This document shows, piece after piece, positions 1 to 6,058 of a DNA stretch of 8,104 nt (its first letter is position 1; each line of letters starts with the position of its first letter). Source of the stretch: UBA6164 sp964527325 (lineage in GTDB: Bacteria > Patescibacteriota > Gracilibacteria > BD1-5 > UBA6164); assembly GCA_964527325.1 (NCBI GenBank), contig CAZGNU010000062.1:1-8104 (forward strand), read 5' to 3'. The notes beneath the pieces were generated by a model. The model searched no databases. It had not been told where the DNA came from and saw only the letters and a program-made list of their open reading frames with translations. A program made the translations under genes and the position numbers.

Positions 1-2
1 AT

Positions 3-236
3 ATTGATAAACATGATTTTAATAAAGACTATAGATTTATAATTACATGACTAGATAGTTGATTTAAGTTGTTATATGTAGTTAATACTAATGAATTCTA
101 TACAAATATTAGAAAAACAGTATCAGGAAAAAATAAGTATATGTGAAAAGAGTATACTATTAGTTCAGGTACAGTTGAATGATTTAAATGAGAGTTAAAG
201 AATTTTTTAATAGTGAATTGAATCCTTATGGATTAA
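3..236 (+). CDS. C-terminal fragment of an unknown protein
   Basis: The reading frame is open from the window edge to a TAA stop when UGA is read as Gly, giving the last 77 residues of a protein whose start lies outside the window. The TGA codons fall at plausible Gly positions, such as the TGL and EGF tripeptides. The piece mixes charged and aromatic residues (for example YVVNTNEFYTNIRK), has no membrane segment and ends in LIVNGILMD. It lies 28 bp before the next gene on the same strand, so the two are probably co-transcribed. I do not recognise the family. Confidence 0.6.
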
Positions 237-264
237 TTGTTTTTATATCTTAATAATAATAAAT

Positions 265-846
265 ATGAATAAGTACCCTACAATAGAAAAGTATACTAGT
301 TTTAGTATAAGTAAATGAAAAATGCCTACAGTTTTTAACTGGTTAATGAATATGTTTGCAATATTTTTTGTATTTTTGATATTAGCAGGTATTTTTAATA
401 TTATGAAATTCCCTACTATGTTTATAATAACCATAATGGTTGTATGACTAATTTGAGCTGTAATAATTAATTTTGATAAATTAATAATATCTAGAATAAG
501 TCAGGAGGAAAAAAACAAAGACTATGTTCAGTTAGTTAATGAATATAGTAAACTCTTTAAAGATATGGATAAGCTATGATATAAATATATAGTAAAAGAT
601 TCAAAAGAGATTCTAGAGGTAGATAATAAAGAATTTGAAGATGTTAAATTAAAGTTTGATAAGGAAGAGTTTTGAATAACTTTAATATTTAAAATAAAGG
701 ATGAAAAATATAAAGACTGATATAGATATGAAAAAGAGTACCATGAAACAACATGATCTTTTGATACCTTATATAAATCGTATAAAAAAATACTAGAAAA
801 CACTCAAAAAGAGAAAGAATTTAAAAAGAAATCAATGTTTGGTTAA
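265..846 (+). CDS. Unknown 193-aa protein with two membrane segments
   Basis: With UGA as Gly the frame runs from ATG to TAA. Residues about 24-46 (start FNWLMNMF, end AGIFNIM) and 49-70 (FPTMFIITIMVVGLIGAVI) are two adjacent hydrophobic segments joined by a very short turn, so a membrane hairpin is likely. Residues 75-193 are strongly charged, rich in Lys and Glu, and probably cytoplasmic, ending in a Lys-rich tail (EKEFKKKSMFG). The start has no Shine-Dalgarno; the ATG is preceded by AATAATAAAT. The gene follows the preceding one by 28 bp and is followed by a 9-bp tandem repeat and a hairpin terminator. No family is recognised. It is one of several small two-TM proteins in the window. Confidence 0.75.
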
Positions 847-890
847 TTGTTTATATTGTATACTTTGTATAAATTGTATAGATTGTATGA
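846..890 (+). repeat. Five-copy 9-bp tandem repeat, ATTGTATAN type
   Basis: Five consecutive 9-bp units read ATTGTTTAT, ATTGTATAC, TTTGTATAA, ATTGTATAG and ATTGTATGA. They start at the last base of the upstream stop codon and end just before the terminator hairpin. Units differ at one to three positions, mostly the last. Seen directly. The repeat could be slippage in a 3' untranslated region or a short iteron-like protein-binding array; nothing in the sequence decides between these. Confidence 0.7.
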
Positions 891-896
891 ATAAAT

Positions 897-930
897 AAAA
901 AGAGCTTATCTAAGGGGATAAACTCTTTTT
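897..930. terminator. Bidirectional hairpin terminator between convergent genes
   Basis: The left arm AAAAAGAG-C-TTATC pairs with GATAA-A-CTCTTTTT around a TAAGGG loop, with a single C/A mismatch. The stem has A-runs on its left and T-runs on its right, so it works as an intrinsic terminator in both directions. It lies between the + strand gene ending at 846 and the - strand gene whose stop codon (929-931) overlaps the right edge. Confidence 0.8.
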
Positions 931-1147
931 ATTTCGTTAAGTTCTGAATTAATCAAATAACTCAACCAAATAAAAATAGTATAGAAATTGTTCAGATTAC
1001 AATATTAATAAATCAAGTCTTTCAATATTTTCTAGAAAATATATTTTCTTCATTTTTTATTGTATCTTTTATAACTCAAATTATAAGATTAAGTCATATA
1101 GAGGCATATAGTGCATATATAAAATTCATTAGTTCAGATGCTCCCAT
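929..1147 (-). CDS. Unknown 72-aa two-TM membrane protein
   Basis: Read on the minus strand with UGA as Gly, ATG to TAA. Residues about 8-25 (NFIYALYASIGLNLIIGV) and 46-67 (FINIVIGTISILFLFGGVIG) are two hydrophobic segments separated by a charged loop (KDTIKNEENIFSRKYGK). Seven glycines are encoded by TGA against two by GGN, so the gene is invisible under the standard code. It lies 27 bp downstream of the 146-aa gene and ends in the bidirectional terminator. The size and hairpin layout resemble small phage or conjugation membrane proteins, but no family can be named. Confidence 0.7.
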
Positions 1148-1174
1148 AGGTTTATTGTATTAATAGTAAAATAA

Positions 1175-1615
1175 TTAGTCTATTTGTTTAAATATATGAA
1201 ATTTGAATTCCTTATTCAAAGAAAACATATCATCTATATTAAGATCTTTCTCTTTATTTCGTTTTTTAAGAGTAAAGTTATATTCTATAACAATTAAGGG
1301 TATTTCTCTATTTATAGAGAAGATATTTATAGGGTTTATAAATTTAGAGTCTTCATCTGTTTCAACGAAATTATCAAAAGAAATATTTATTCAGTAATCT
1401 TTATTAAGAATATTAATTACTTTTTCAGTTTTCTCATACTCTTTTTTATTATAAGGAGCAAATAAATCATCTTCAGATACTCATATAAGTTTCTTAGAGT
1501 TATTTATGACATCCTTTACTTCATCTTTTCAGATAATAGTATGACTATAATTTCACTCAATAAAATTAGCTAAACATAGGTCATTAAAGGATACTAATAA
1601 TTTATCATGTACCAT
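1175..1615 (-). CDS. Unknown 146-aa soluble protein
   Basis: Minus-strand frame from ATG to TAA with UGA as Gly at residues in NFIEGNYSH, IIGKDE, LIGVSE and DYGINIS. The protein is acidic to neutral, has no membrane segment or signal peptide, and has two regions rich in Lys, Glu and Asp. It is first in a two-gene unit with the 72-aa two-TM protein. A possible promoter (TTTAGA, 16 bp, TATAAT) lies back-to-back with the plus-strand promoter of the proposed small RNA. The bases before the start read GATTAATT-ATG, with no Shine-Dalgarno. I do not recognise the family. Confidence 0.7.
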
Positions 1616-1648
1616 AATTAATCGTTACTAATTATAATTCTTAATATT

Positions 1649-1676
1649 ATTATACATATATTTTTGAAAATCTAAA
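1649..1676 (-). promoter_or_regulatory. Possible promoter for the 1175-1615 gene
   Basis: On the minus strand TTTAGA (1671-1676) is followed after 16 bp by TATAAT (1649-1654), 34 bp before the start codon. The -10 is perfect and the -35 matches 4 of 6 consensus bases. In such AT-rich DNA the match alone is weak; the position upstream of the gene supports it. Confidence 0.4.
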
Positions 1677-1686
1677 TAAAAAATAT

Positions 1687-1715
1687 TTGTTATATTATTT
1701 CCTACTTAGTATAAT
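1687..1715 (+). promoter_or_regulatory. Promoter with TACTNAGTA box, driving the candidate small RNA
   Basis: TTGTTA (1687-1692), a 17-bp spacer and TATAAT (1710-1715) form a near-consensus promoter. The spacer ends in CCTACTTAG, so the 9-bp palindrome TACTTAGTA (1703-1711) overlaps the -10. The same arrangement, nearly base for base, precedes the gene at 4803. This suggests a shared regulator or shared promoter ancestry. Confidence 0.65.
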
Positions 1716-1721
1716 ACATAT

Positions 1722-1830
1722 GTAGGTGTTTCCTACACTATTTAGAAATTACTCTGCCTACTCAGTAGAGTATAAACTCCTTTTTTGTAATAAGAAAAAA
1801 GCCTGGTAACCAACCAAGCTTTTTTCTTTT
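1722..1830 (+). ncRNA. Candidate small RNA, about 109 nt
   Basis: The segment has its own promoter (1687-1715) and ends in a strong terminator hairpin (1792-1828), yet has no usable ORF: the only early ATG is followed at once by TAG. It starts with a perfect 6-bp hairpin (TGTAGG, loop TGTTT, CCTACA; 1721-1737). A second hairpin candidate follows at 1751-1771 (ACTCT/AGAGT, or internally CTACT-C-AGTAG). After it comes a single-stranded ACTCCTTTTTTG, whose ACTCC could pair with GGAGT sequences. It matches no RNA family I know. It could also be an antisense or leader transcript, since its terminator is shared with the convergent operon. Confidence 0.45.
1792..1828. terminator. Strong bidirectional terminator hairpin
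   Basis: AAGAAAAAAGC-C-TGGT pairs with ACCA-A-GCTTTTTTCTT around a five-base loop, with one C/A mismatch. A- and T-runs on each side allow termination in both directions. It ends both the candidate small RNA (+) and the six-gene operon (-), whose last stop codon begins at 1831. Confidence 0.85.
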
Positions 1831-1954
1831 ATCAAGATAACCATCTTATGACTCGTTCAGCTATAAGTGATAGAACTAATCACCAAATGAAAAGAATATA
1901 CCACCTATTGAGAGAATCATTTTTCTTGTTAACATTCTTCTTATTAGTGTTCAT
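1829..1954 (-). CDS. Unknown 41-aa single-TM small protein
   Basis: A short minus-strand ORF, ATG to TAA, in which UGA appears twice as Gly. The N-terminus is polar and basic (MNTNKKNVNKKNDSLNR), followed by one hydrophobic stretch at residues about 18-32 (WYILFIWGLVLSLIA) and a short basic end (ERVIRWLSG). In IWGL, TGG (Trp) and TGA (Gly) are adjacent, which shows the two codons are distinct. It is the last gene of the operon, 51 bp after the 119-aa gene, and its stop touches the terminator. This position makes it a real candidate despite its size. A toxin-like or accessory membrane peptide is possible; no family is recognised. Confidence 0.5.
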
Positions 1955-2005
1955 AATAAAATAGTTATCCCCTCCATTAATATTATACTTATATTTTTAA
2001 GTATA

Positions 2006-2365
2006 TTAACTTTTATTTTTTTTCAAGATATAATCTATAAAAGGATCTATATCCTCTTTTAAATATACCATAGTGTCAGCTACTTTAGAATACTTTTTAA
2101 TAGGATCTATTTTTATTCAGGTATCCCTTGTGTATTCTCTTAGATAAGCACTAATAGTTTCAACTGACATTGGTTTATCTAATTTCTTCATGATAAGTCA
2201 TAGAAGATTCTTAGTTGATATGAGTTCCGTATTTCCTAGAGGTTTTAGAACTCATTCATATTTATCATTTTCAGATATTTGTTTCCTTAGAAAAGATAGG
2301 CAATAAGAAAAAATCTTATTTCTATTATTCATATCTTCAGGAATATCTATTTTTAGTTTTGTCAT
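2006..2365 (-). CDS. Unknown 119-aa small soluble protein
   Basis: Minus-strand frame with UGA as Gly in YEGVL, LLGLI and DTGIK. There is no membrane segment. The pattern is helical with many Lys and Glu; residues 64-83 (start KPMSVETISAYLREYTRDTG) look like a helix-turn-helix-sized pair of helices, but this is not conclusive. The start codon lies inside the upstream gene: the two overlap by 13 bp in different frames, which implies translational coupling. The stop is followed by 51 bp and then the 41-aa gene. Family unknown. Confidence 0.7.
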
Positions 2366-2922
2366 AATCTTTCGTTAAGTTTATTTCTAAAATTGATGAT
2401 ACAATTATTTCTCATTAATTCAGCTTCCATACTTTCTCATCTAACTGACTCTAGGATATCTATATTCATGAGTATTTCGGTTTCTTCTATATTATTTATA
2501 AGATCATCGTGATAATCATCCAGGCAATCTTCCGAGATCTTCGTAGGGAGATAAGCCTCAACAATATTATAAACAAAAATCAAAAAAGAAAATACAAAAA
2601 GGAAACGAAATATAAAATGTAAGTCAAAGAATATATGTAAGTTCCCTATTAATCCACTAAAAAAGCTTCATACTGCATTTGATATATCCACAACTAAATA
2701 ATTAATAGCTGCAAACATAATCAAAAGAAAAAATACAAAATATAAAGCTTCATTAATAAAATGTTCAATTTTAGCTTTTTTAATAGTATTTCTTATATAG
2801 TAATCAATTTGTCACTGATCATCAATATTATCCTTTAGAAAGGATCTTATATTTCCATGAAAGTCTTTATTATTATCATAAATACCATCAGGAAGGAATT
2901 TTTTGTAATTTTTTAGGAACAT
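2353..2922 (-). CDS. Unknown 189-aa two-TM membrane protein
   Basis: Minus-strand frame, ATG to TAA, with UGA as Gly in DQGQI, AVGSFF, VRGES and LGQN. Residues about 58-79 (NEALYFVFFLLIMFAAINYLVV) and 103-121 (FIFRFLFVFSFLIFVYNIV) are strongly hydrophobic, and the loop between them (SNAVGSFFSGLIGNLHIFFD) is also fairly hydrophobic. The N-terminal 57 residues are charged, and the C-terminal 65 are acidic (EDCLDDYHDD, NNIEETE). Both ends probably face the cytoplasm. It begins 4 bp after the 62-aa gene and overlaps the next gene by 13 bp, so it sits in the middle of a tight operon. No recognised family; it could be a structural or secretion-associated membrane component. Confidence 0.75.
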
Positions 2923-2926
2923 AAAT

Positions 2927-3115
2927 TTATAAATTTCAAATAAATGATTTTTCTATAAGAGTTTGATACTTGAAATAAAAAGTAACAAGTATAACTGTTA
3001 TAAAAGGCATAAGAAAACAAAATAGTAAAAATAACTTAAAGTTTTTACTAGTTTTTTCCATAACATTATGAAAATCTTCATCAGTCATTTTCCTAGTTTT
3101 AATAGTTCAGAACAT
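2927..3115 (-). CDS. Unknown 62-aa single-TM protein
   Basis: Minus-strand frame from ATG to TAA, with UGA as Gly at residues 3 and 60. A charged N-terminus (residues 1-27, containing KTRKMTDEDFHN) leads into one TM segment at about 28-48 (start LFLLFCFLMPFITVILVTFYF) and a short tail. The size and position fit a small anchor or assembly subunit working with the 189-aa membrane protein 4 bp downstream. An internal ATG (residue 10) is a possible alternative start. Family unknown. Confidence 0.6.
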
Positions 3116-3127
3116 AATTATAAAGGG

Positions 3128-3499
3128 TTATAAAACAATTTCATATTTAATTTTGTCCCTATTCATGTATAGTAGAAATTCTCTAACTATTCATTTAGTA
3201 TATACATCAGGTCAATTACTTCATTCTATTAAGGGAATTATGGTTTTGGAATGTTTATTTGTCATAAAATCCTTAAATCTGTTGAAGTGATGAGAGAATG
3301 TAGCTCTATCCATTTTAAAGAGTTCTCTTATTTGAATAGTATTCATAGGAGTTTCATCTCAAAACTCTTGTAGTTCACCAGGTATATCAGTTTTAGAAAT
3401 AATAGCTCTAGCTTTACGAATAATCGTACCTAGAGCTTTATTTTTATCTTCCATAGCATCTTTTGCCAGGTCTAAATTAAAATTAATTTTATCAGTCAT
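3128..3499 (-). CDS. Possible helix-turn-helix DNA-binding protein, 123 aa
   Basis: Minus-strand frame with UGA as Gly in EFGDE, EGSNGPD and TKGIV. Residues about 53-80 read as two helices around a tight turn (IQIRELFKM, then RATFSHHFNRF), typical in spacing of a helix-turn-helix; the second helix has basic and polar residues suited to DNA contact. The N-terminal 35 residues are basic and helical (NKALGTIIRKARAIISK). It is second in the operon, 3 bp after the 99-aa gene and 12 bp before the next. It is the best local candidate for a regulator of the operator-like sites at 3860-3921, but this is inference. No named family is assigned. Confidence 0.5.
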
Positions 3500-3502
3500 T
3501 TT

Positions 3503-3802
3503 TTATAGATCTAATTGAAATAAGTCTTTTTGGTATTTATACTTATTTGGATTAAATTTCATTCAAAGCATATTACATAGGACTTTTGCATGTCTTCATC
3601 CTGTTATGTATATTTTAAGTTTTTTGCTTTTAATCTTAAATATTCATAGGATTCAAGTAATTTCATCAGATATAAGGTAAGATACCCTTTCCCCTCAAAA
3701 ATTTTTTTGCCAGTCTGTAACTTTCTTTAATACAGTATCTACCGTATAGTCTACTTTATCATAATCTAATTCAAAAGTATAAGTGTGTTCTTGTGTTGCC
3801 AT
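3503..3802 (-). CDS. Unknown 99-aa protein, first gene of the operon
   Basis: Minus-strand frame, ATG to TAA, with UGA as Gly in NFGGE, TGILGIF, TGGRH and LGMKF. The product looks like a small alpha/beta protein: acidic N-terminus (FELDYDKVDYTVD), then strands rich in Ile and Lys (FKIKSKKLKIYITGG) and a C-terminal KFNPNKYKYQ. There is no membrane segment. An in-frame upstream ATG at 3847 would add 15 residues and still lies downstream of the predicted transcription start; I prefer 3802 because its ATT-ATG context recurs at other starts here. Function unknown. Confidence 0.65.
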
Positions 3803-3859
3803 AATCGTATTGATTATATAATAAAATTGCCGTTTTATTCCCTGCATGAGGAAGTAGTT

Positions 3860-3877
3860 ATACTACATAAGTAGTAT
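3860..3877. promoter_or_regulatory. Perfect palindrome over the -10, ATACTAC-N4-GTAGTAT
   Basis: Seven-bp arms ATACTAC and GTAGTAT flank ATAA. The palindrome covers the -10 box and start region of the operon promoter, where a repressor would block RNA polymerase. A further GTAGT copy lies just beside it at 3854-3858. Its core resembles the TACTNAGTA boxes at the other two promoters, but with a wider centre. Confidence 0.55.
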
Positions 3878-3900
3878 ATTTATTTTCTTACACCTGTCAA
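3873..3900 (-). promoter_or_regulatory. Operon promoter, TTGACA / 16 bp / TATACT
   Basis: On the minus strand a perfect -35 TTGACA (3895-3900) is followed after 16 bp by TATACT (3873-3878), 5 of 6 matches. It would start transcription near 3866 and read the six-gene operon down to the terminator at 1792-1828. It is the strongest promoter in the window and is overlapped by operator-like palindromes at both boxes. Confidence 0.7.
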
Positions 3901-3921
3901 ACTTTTCTTTTACACCTGTAA
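3888..3921. promoter_or_regulatory. Two TTACACCTGT boxes, 22 bp apart
   Basis: TTACACCTGT occurs at 3888-3897 and again at 3910-3919. The second copy is a full palindrome, TTACA-CC-TGTAA (3910-3921); the first overlaps the -35 box. The 22-bp spacing, about two helical turns, puts them on one face of the DNA, as for a dimeric regulator binding twice. Confidence 0.55.
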
Positions 3922-3940
3922 GAGTTTAATTTTATTAGAG

Positions 3941-4580
3941 AATTGGGATTAAAATATTTTCGTTCCCAAAATGGATGATAAATTGGGATTATAAAAATTT
4001 GATTCCCAAAACGAGCTATAAGTGGGACTGAAACTTTTTTATTCCCAAAAATGATATAAAATTGGGATCGAAGCATCCTACATTCCCAAAATGGGTATAA
4101 TTTTGGGACTTAAAAGTTATGATTCACAAAAATAGTATAAAATTGTGATTGAAAAAAATTGATTCCCAAAATGATATGAAAAATGGGATTGAAAAATTTT
4201 GAATCCCAAAAGTGTATAAGAATTGGGATTACAAAAAACTGATTCCCTATTTGAATGTGGAAAATGGAATTAACAAAATATATTCCCAAAATAACTCAAA
4301 AATTGTGACTATAAGATTTTGATTCTCAAAAAAGATACTAAATTGGGATTAAGAGATCCTACAATCCCAAAATGACATAAAAAGTGGGATTGAAAAAAAT
4401 TGATTCCCAAAACTATGAAAAATATGGGGCTTACAACTATATATTATTATTAATCTTTTTATTTGATTTTGTATAAGATAGTCCCAAATACCGAGTAAAA
4501 TTGTGCCTATAGCAATTATATTCCCAAAATAGCCAAATATTTGGGGCTTACAAATTATTATTATCATGATAAGCCTATAG
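3941..4580. repeat. Phased array of about 15 inverted 40-bp units
   Basis: The consensus unit is AATTGGGATT, 10 variable bases, ATTCCCAAAA, then about 10 variable bases. Left arms sit near 3941, 3981, 4021, 4061, 4101, 4141, 4181, 4221, 4261, 4301, 4341, 4381, 4421, 4497 and 4537; right arms fall 20 bp after most of them. Arms in alternating orientation thus recur every 20 bp with about 1 bp drift over 600 bp, although the sequence between them diverges. The first inter-arm segment tends to be A-rich then T-rich, the second resembles ATGATATAAA. Point changes occur in some arms (GTGA at 4144 and 4304, TTCACAA at 4123). Each unit could also form a hairpin as RNA or single-stranded DNA. This is not a CRISPR. 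A protein-binding array is the simplest reading. Confidence 0.9.
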
Positions 4581-4735
4581 GATATAATACTAAAACACTA
4601 TATAGTACATATTAGAAAAAACAAACAACATTTTATTTTGAAATTGTAATAGATATTCCTTATTACTATAAACTACTTTATTAATATATAATATATATAA
4701 AAAACACCTTAGAGAATAATTTGCATATGTTTAAT

Positions 4736-4763
4736 TTGTTATATAAATCCTACTAAGTATAAT
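4736..4763 (+). promoter_or_regulatory. Promoter with TACTNAGTA box for the 4803 gene
   Basis: TTGTTA (4736-4741), 16 bp, TATAAT (4758-4763). The spacer ends in CCTACTAAG, so the palindrome TACTAAGTA (4751-4759) overlaps the -10, as at 1687-1715. From -35 to -10 the two promoters are almost identical, differing by one base in length and a few substitutions. It lies 39 bp before the start codon. Confidence 0.7.
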
Positions 4764-4802
4764 AAAAACATATCACAGTTACATACATATTAAAAAAGAT
4801 TA

Positions 4803-5567
4803 ATGAATAAAAGCGAATCAATTATATTAGAAACAGTTGATAAAAAGGTTTGAAAGGATTTAAGAATAACAGATATACATATAAATAGTAATCATTGGCA
4901 TTTAACTTTAGAGTCATCGGTACATAATAAAGTATTAAATTCAATATTATTTATTTATGATGAACTTAAATTCAATAAGTCTTGATACATTAGTATAAGA
5001 GTAAAGAATAAATGTTTATTGGATTCTTTGAAAAAGAGTAATCCTGTTTTTATCTTTGTATTAGATAAAACAAAAAAGAAAATCTATTATTCAGATCTTC
5101 AATATCTCGCAAGAGTAAACTATCCTATATCTAGTGATGGTACTTGTTTAATAAAAGTCTATTCTTTATATGATTTAGATAAGAGAGCTACTATGTTAAT
5201 AGCTGATCATATTATAGAGTATAATTATAACTGGAAGTCTTTATATGCTTCATATAAGAAGTATGTCAGTGATTTAAATAAGTATAAAGGATACTTAAAT
5301 AATCACTTTGATATATCTGATAAAGACTTTAAGTTATATTATAATCAGTCGGTAAATATTTTCAGGACATTGAATGTAGTAAATTCTAAAGCAGATATAG
5401 ATAATAGGATATTAAAGAATAAAGAGTCTAGGTTAAACTTTATAAAGTTAATAAACTGTAACATAGATTGAATAAAGGGATTAATTAAAGATGAAAAGAA
5501 ATACTGGTTAAATAAGGATATTGATTTCGTTGTTGCTTTAAGATCTGTAAGAAAGATCGTAGTATAG
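4803..5567 (+). CDS. Unknown 254-aa protein between the arrays, possibly DUF4365-like
   Basis: ATG to TAG with UGA as Gly at residues 17, 61 and 223. Residues about 15-110 have an alternating strand pattern: a beta strand ending SGYISIRVK, then SNPVFIFVLDKTKKKIYYSDL. This resembles the GYYFSVQLKGT ... P-hydrophobic-V ... YW order of DUF4365, a restriction-endonuclease-like fold, but the usual acidic residue pair and the Q of the QLK motif are not clear, so activity may be absent. The similarity is from memory and tentative. Residues 130-254 are helical, basic and tyrosine-rich (SLYASYKKYV). There is no signal peptide or membrane segment. The gene stands alone, has a strong promoter with a TACTNAGTA box, and is flanked on both sides by the 40-bp arrays, so it may act on or with them. 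Confidence 0.6.
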
Positions 5568-5591
5568 TTTCTGATGATTCGTTGTTTTTCT

Positions 5592-5613
5592 GTTTCCCTA
5601 AAAATCAACAGTA
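5592..5613 (+). repeat. 22-bp direct repeat, copy 1
   Basis: Begins GTTTCCCTAAAAATCAAC and ends AGTA; it is identical to 5714-5735. Flanking bases differ on both sides. It contains TTCCCTAAA, close to the right arm of the 40-bp array. Confidence 0.75.
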
Positions 5614-5652
5614 AGTTGAATTAAGTATGTCGAACAAAAATACAACAACAAC

Positions 5653-5662
5653 NNNNNNNNNN
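5653..5662. other. Assembly gap of 10 N
   Basis: Ten undetermined bases join two contigs between two copies of a 22-bp repeat, next to ACAACAACAAC. The length is probably a scaffolding placeholder, so more repeat copies or other sequence may be missing here. Confidence 0.95.
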
Positions 5663-5713
5663 TAGGTAGATATGCTTATTTTTGGTCTTGCTTAATGATG
5701 ACATTAGTAATTC

Positions 5714-5735
5714 GTTTCCCTAAAAATCAACAGTA
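5714..5735 (+). repeat. 22-bp direct repeat, copy 2
   Basis: Identical to 5592-5613, in the same orientation, on the other side of the assembly gap. Confidence 0.75.
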
Positions 5736-5818
5736 TGAAGATTTTATAAGTAAGATGAATTTTTTATGAGTAAACAATAAAAACAAAATCAAAAGAAAAA
5801 ATAATAAATCTGAACTAG

Positions 5819-5930
5819 AATTGGGACTTAATAAATTTTATTCCCAAAATAATTCAGTAATTGGGATTATAAAAATTACATTCCCAAAATGATATCTAAA
5901 ATGGGATTGAAGTATATACAATCCCAAAAG
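5819..5930. repeat. Second block of the phased 40-bp array, three units
   Basis: Left arms TTGGGA/ATGGGA at 5821, 5861 and 5901 and right arms TTCCCAAAAT/ATCCCAAAAG at 5841, 5881 and 5921: exactly 20 bp between successive arms, as in the 3941-4580 block. With the main block it brackets the 4803-5567 gene and the gap. Confidence 0.9.
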
Positions 5931-5997
5931 TTCTATATAAATATTTTTAATATGTTTAATATCATATATTATATTCATTGCTACCTTAAGCAAAAAT

Positions 5998-6025
5998 TTG
6001 CAATAATTTAATAAATATTTAATAT
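5998..6025 (+). promoter_or_regulatory. Possible promoter for the 6059 gene
   Basis: TTGCAA (5998-6003), 16 bp, TAATAT (6020-6025), 33 bp before the start codon. The -35 and -10 are both imperfect and AT-rich DNA makes chance matches likely, so this is tentative. Confidence 0.35.
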
Positions 6026-6058
6026 AGGATTCTAAATTTAATAGATTAATATATAAAT

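Larger units (their letters stand above)
3922..4802. other. Long non-coding region dominated by the 40-bp array
   Basis: No reading frame here looks coding under code 25. About 640 bp (3941-4580) are the phased inverted-repeat array. The remainder (4581-4735) is AT-rich, with no structure I can support, before the promoter of the 4803 gene. Confidence 0.7.
5568..6058. other. Intergenic region with gap, direct repeats and second array
   Basis: No convincing gene under code 25. It holds two copies of a 22-bp direct repeat, a 10-N assembly gap (5653-5662, true length unknown), the three-unit array at 5819-5930 and a possible promoter just before the 6059 gene. A short palindrome-like GCAAAAATTTGC lies at 5990-6001. 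Confidence 0.6.

Noticed and set aside
503..508. AGGAGG as a Shine-Dalgarno site
   Set aside because: It lies within the 265-846 coding frame; the following ATG at 524 is out of frame and reaches a TAG after two more codons.
4349..4567. 72-aa minus-strand ORF with a repeating FGN / WD pattern
   Set aside because: It lies inside the array; its internal periodicity just mirrors the 40-bp DNA repeat, and there is no promoter or start context.
3941..4580. CRISPR array
   Set aside because: Repeat arms are only about 10 bp, degenerate and alternate in orientation; the variable segments are about 10 bp; no cas genes are visible. CRISPR repeats are near-identical, in one orientation and separated by 25-40 bp spacers.
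5345..5608. 87-aa minus-strand ORF
   Set aside because: It is antisense to the better supported 4803-5567 gene, and its composition looks like a shadow frame.
5592..5735. Two-repeat CRISPR or insertion-sequence ends
   Set aside because: The copies are direct, not inverted; flanks show no target duplication, no transposase is present, and two copies around a gap cannot support a CRISPR.
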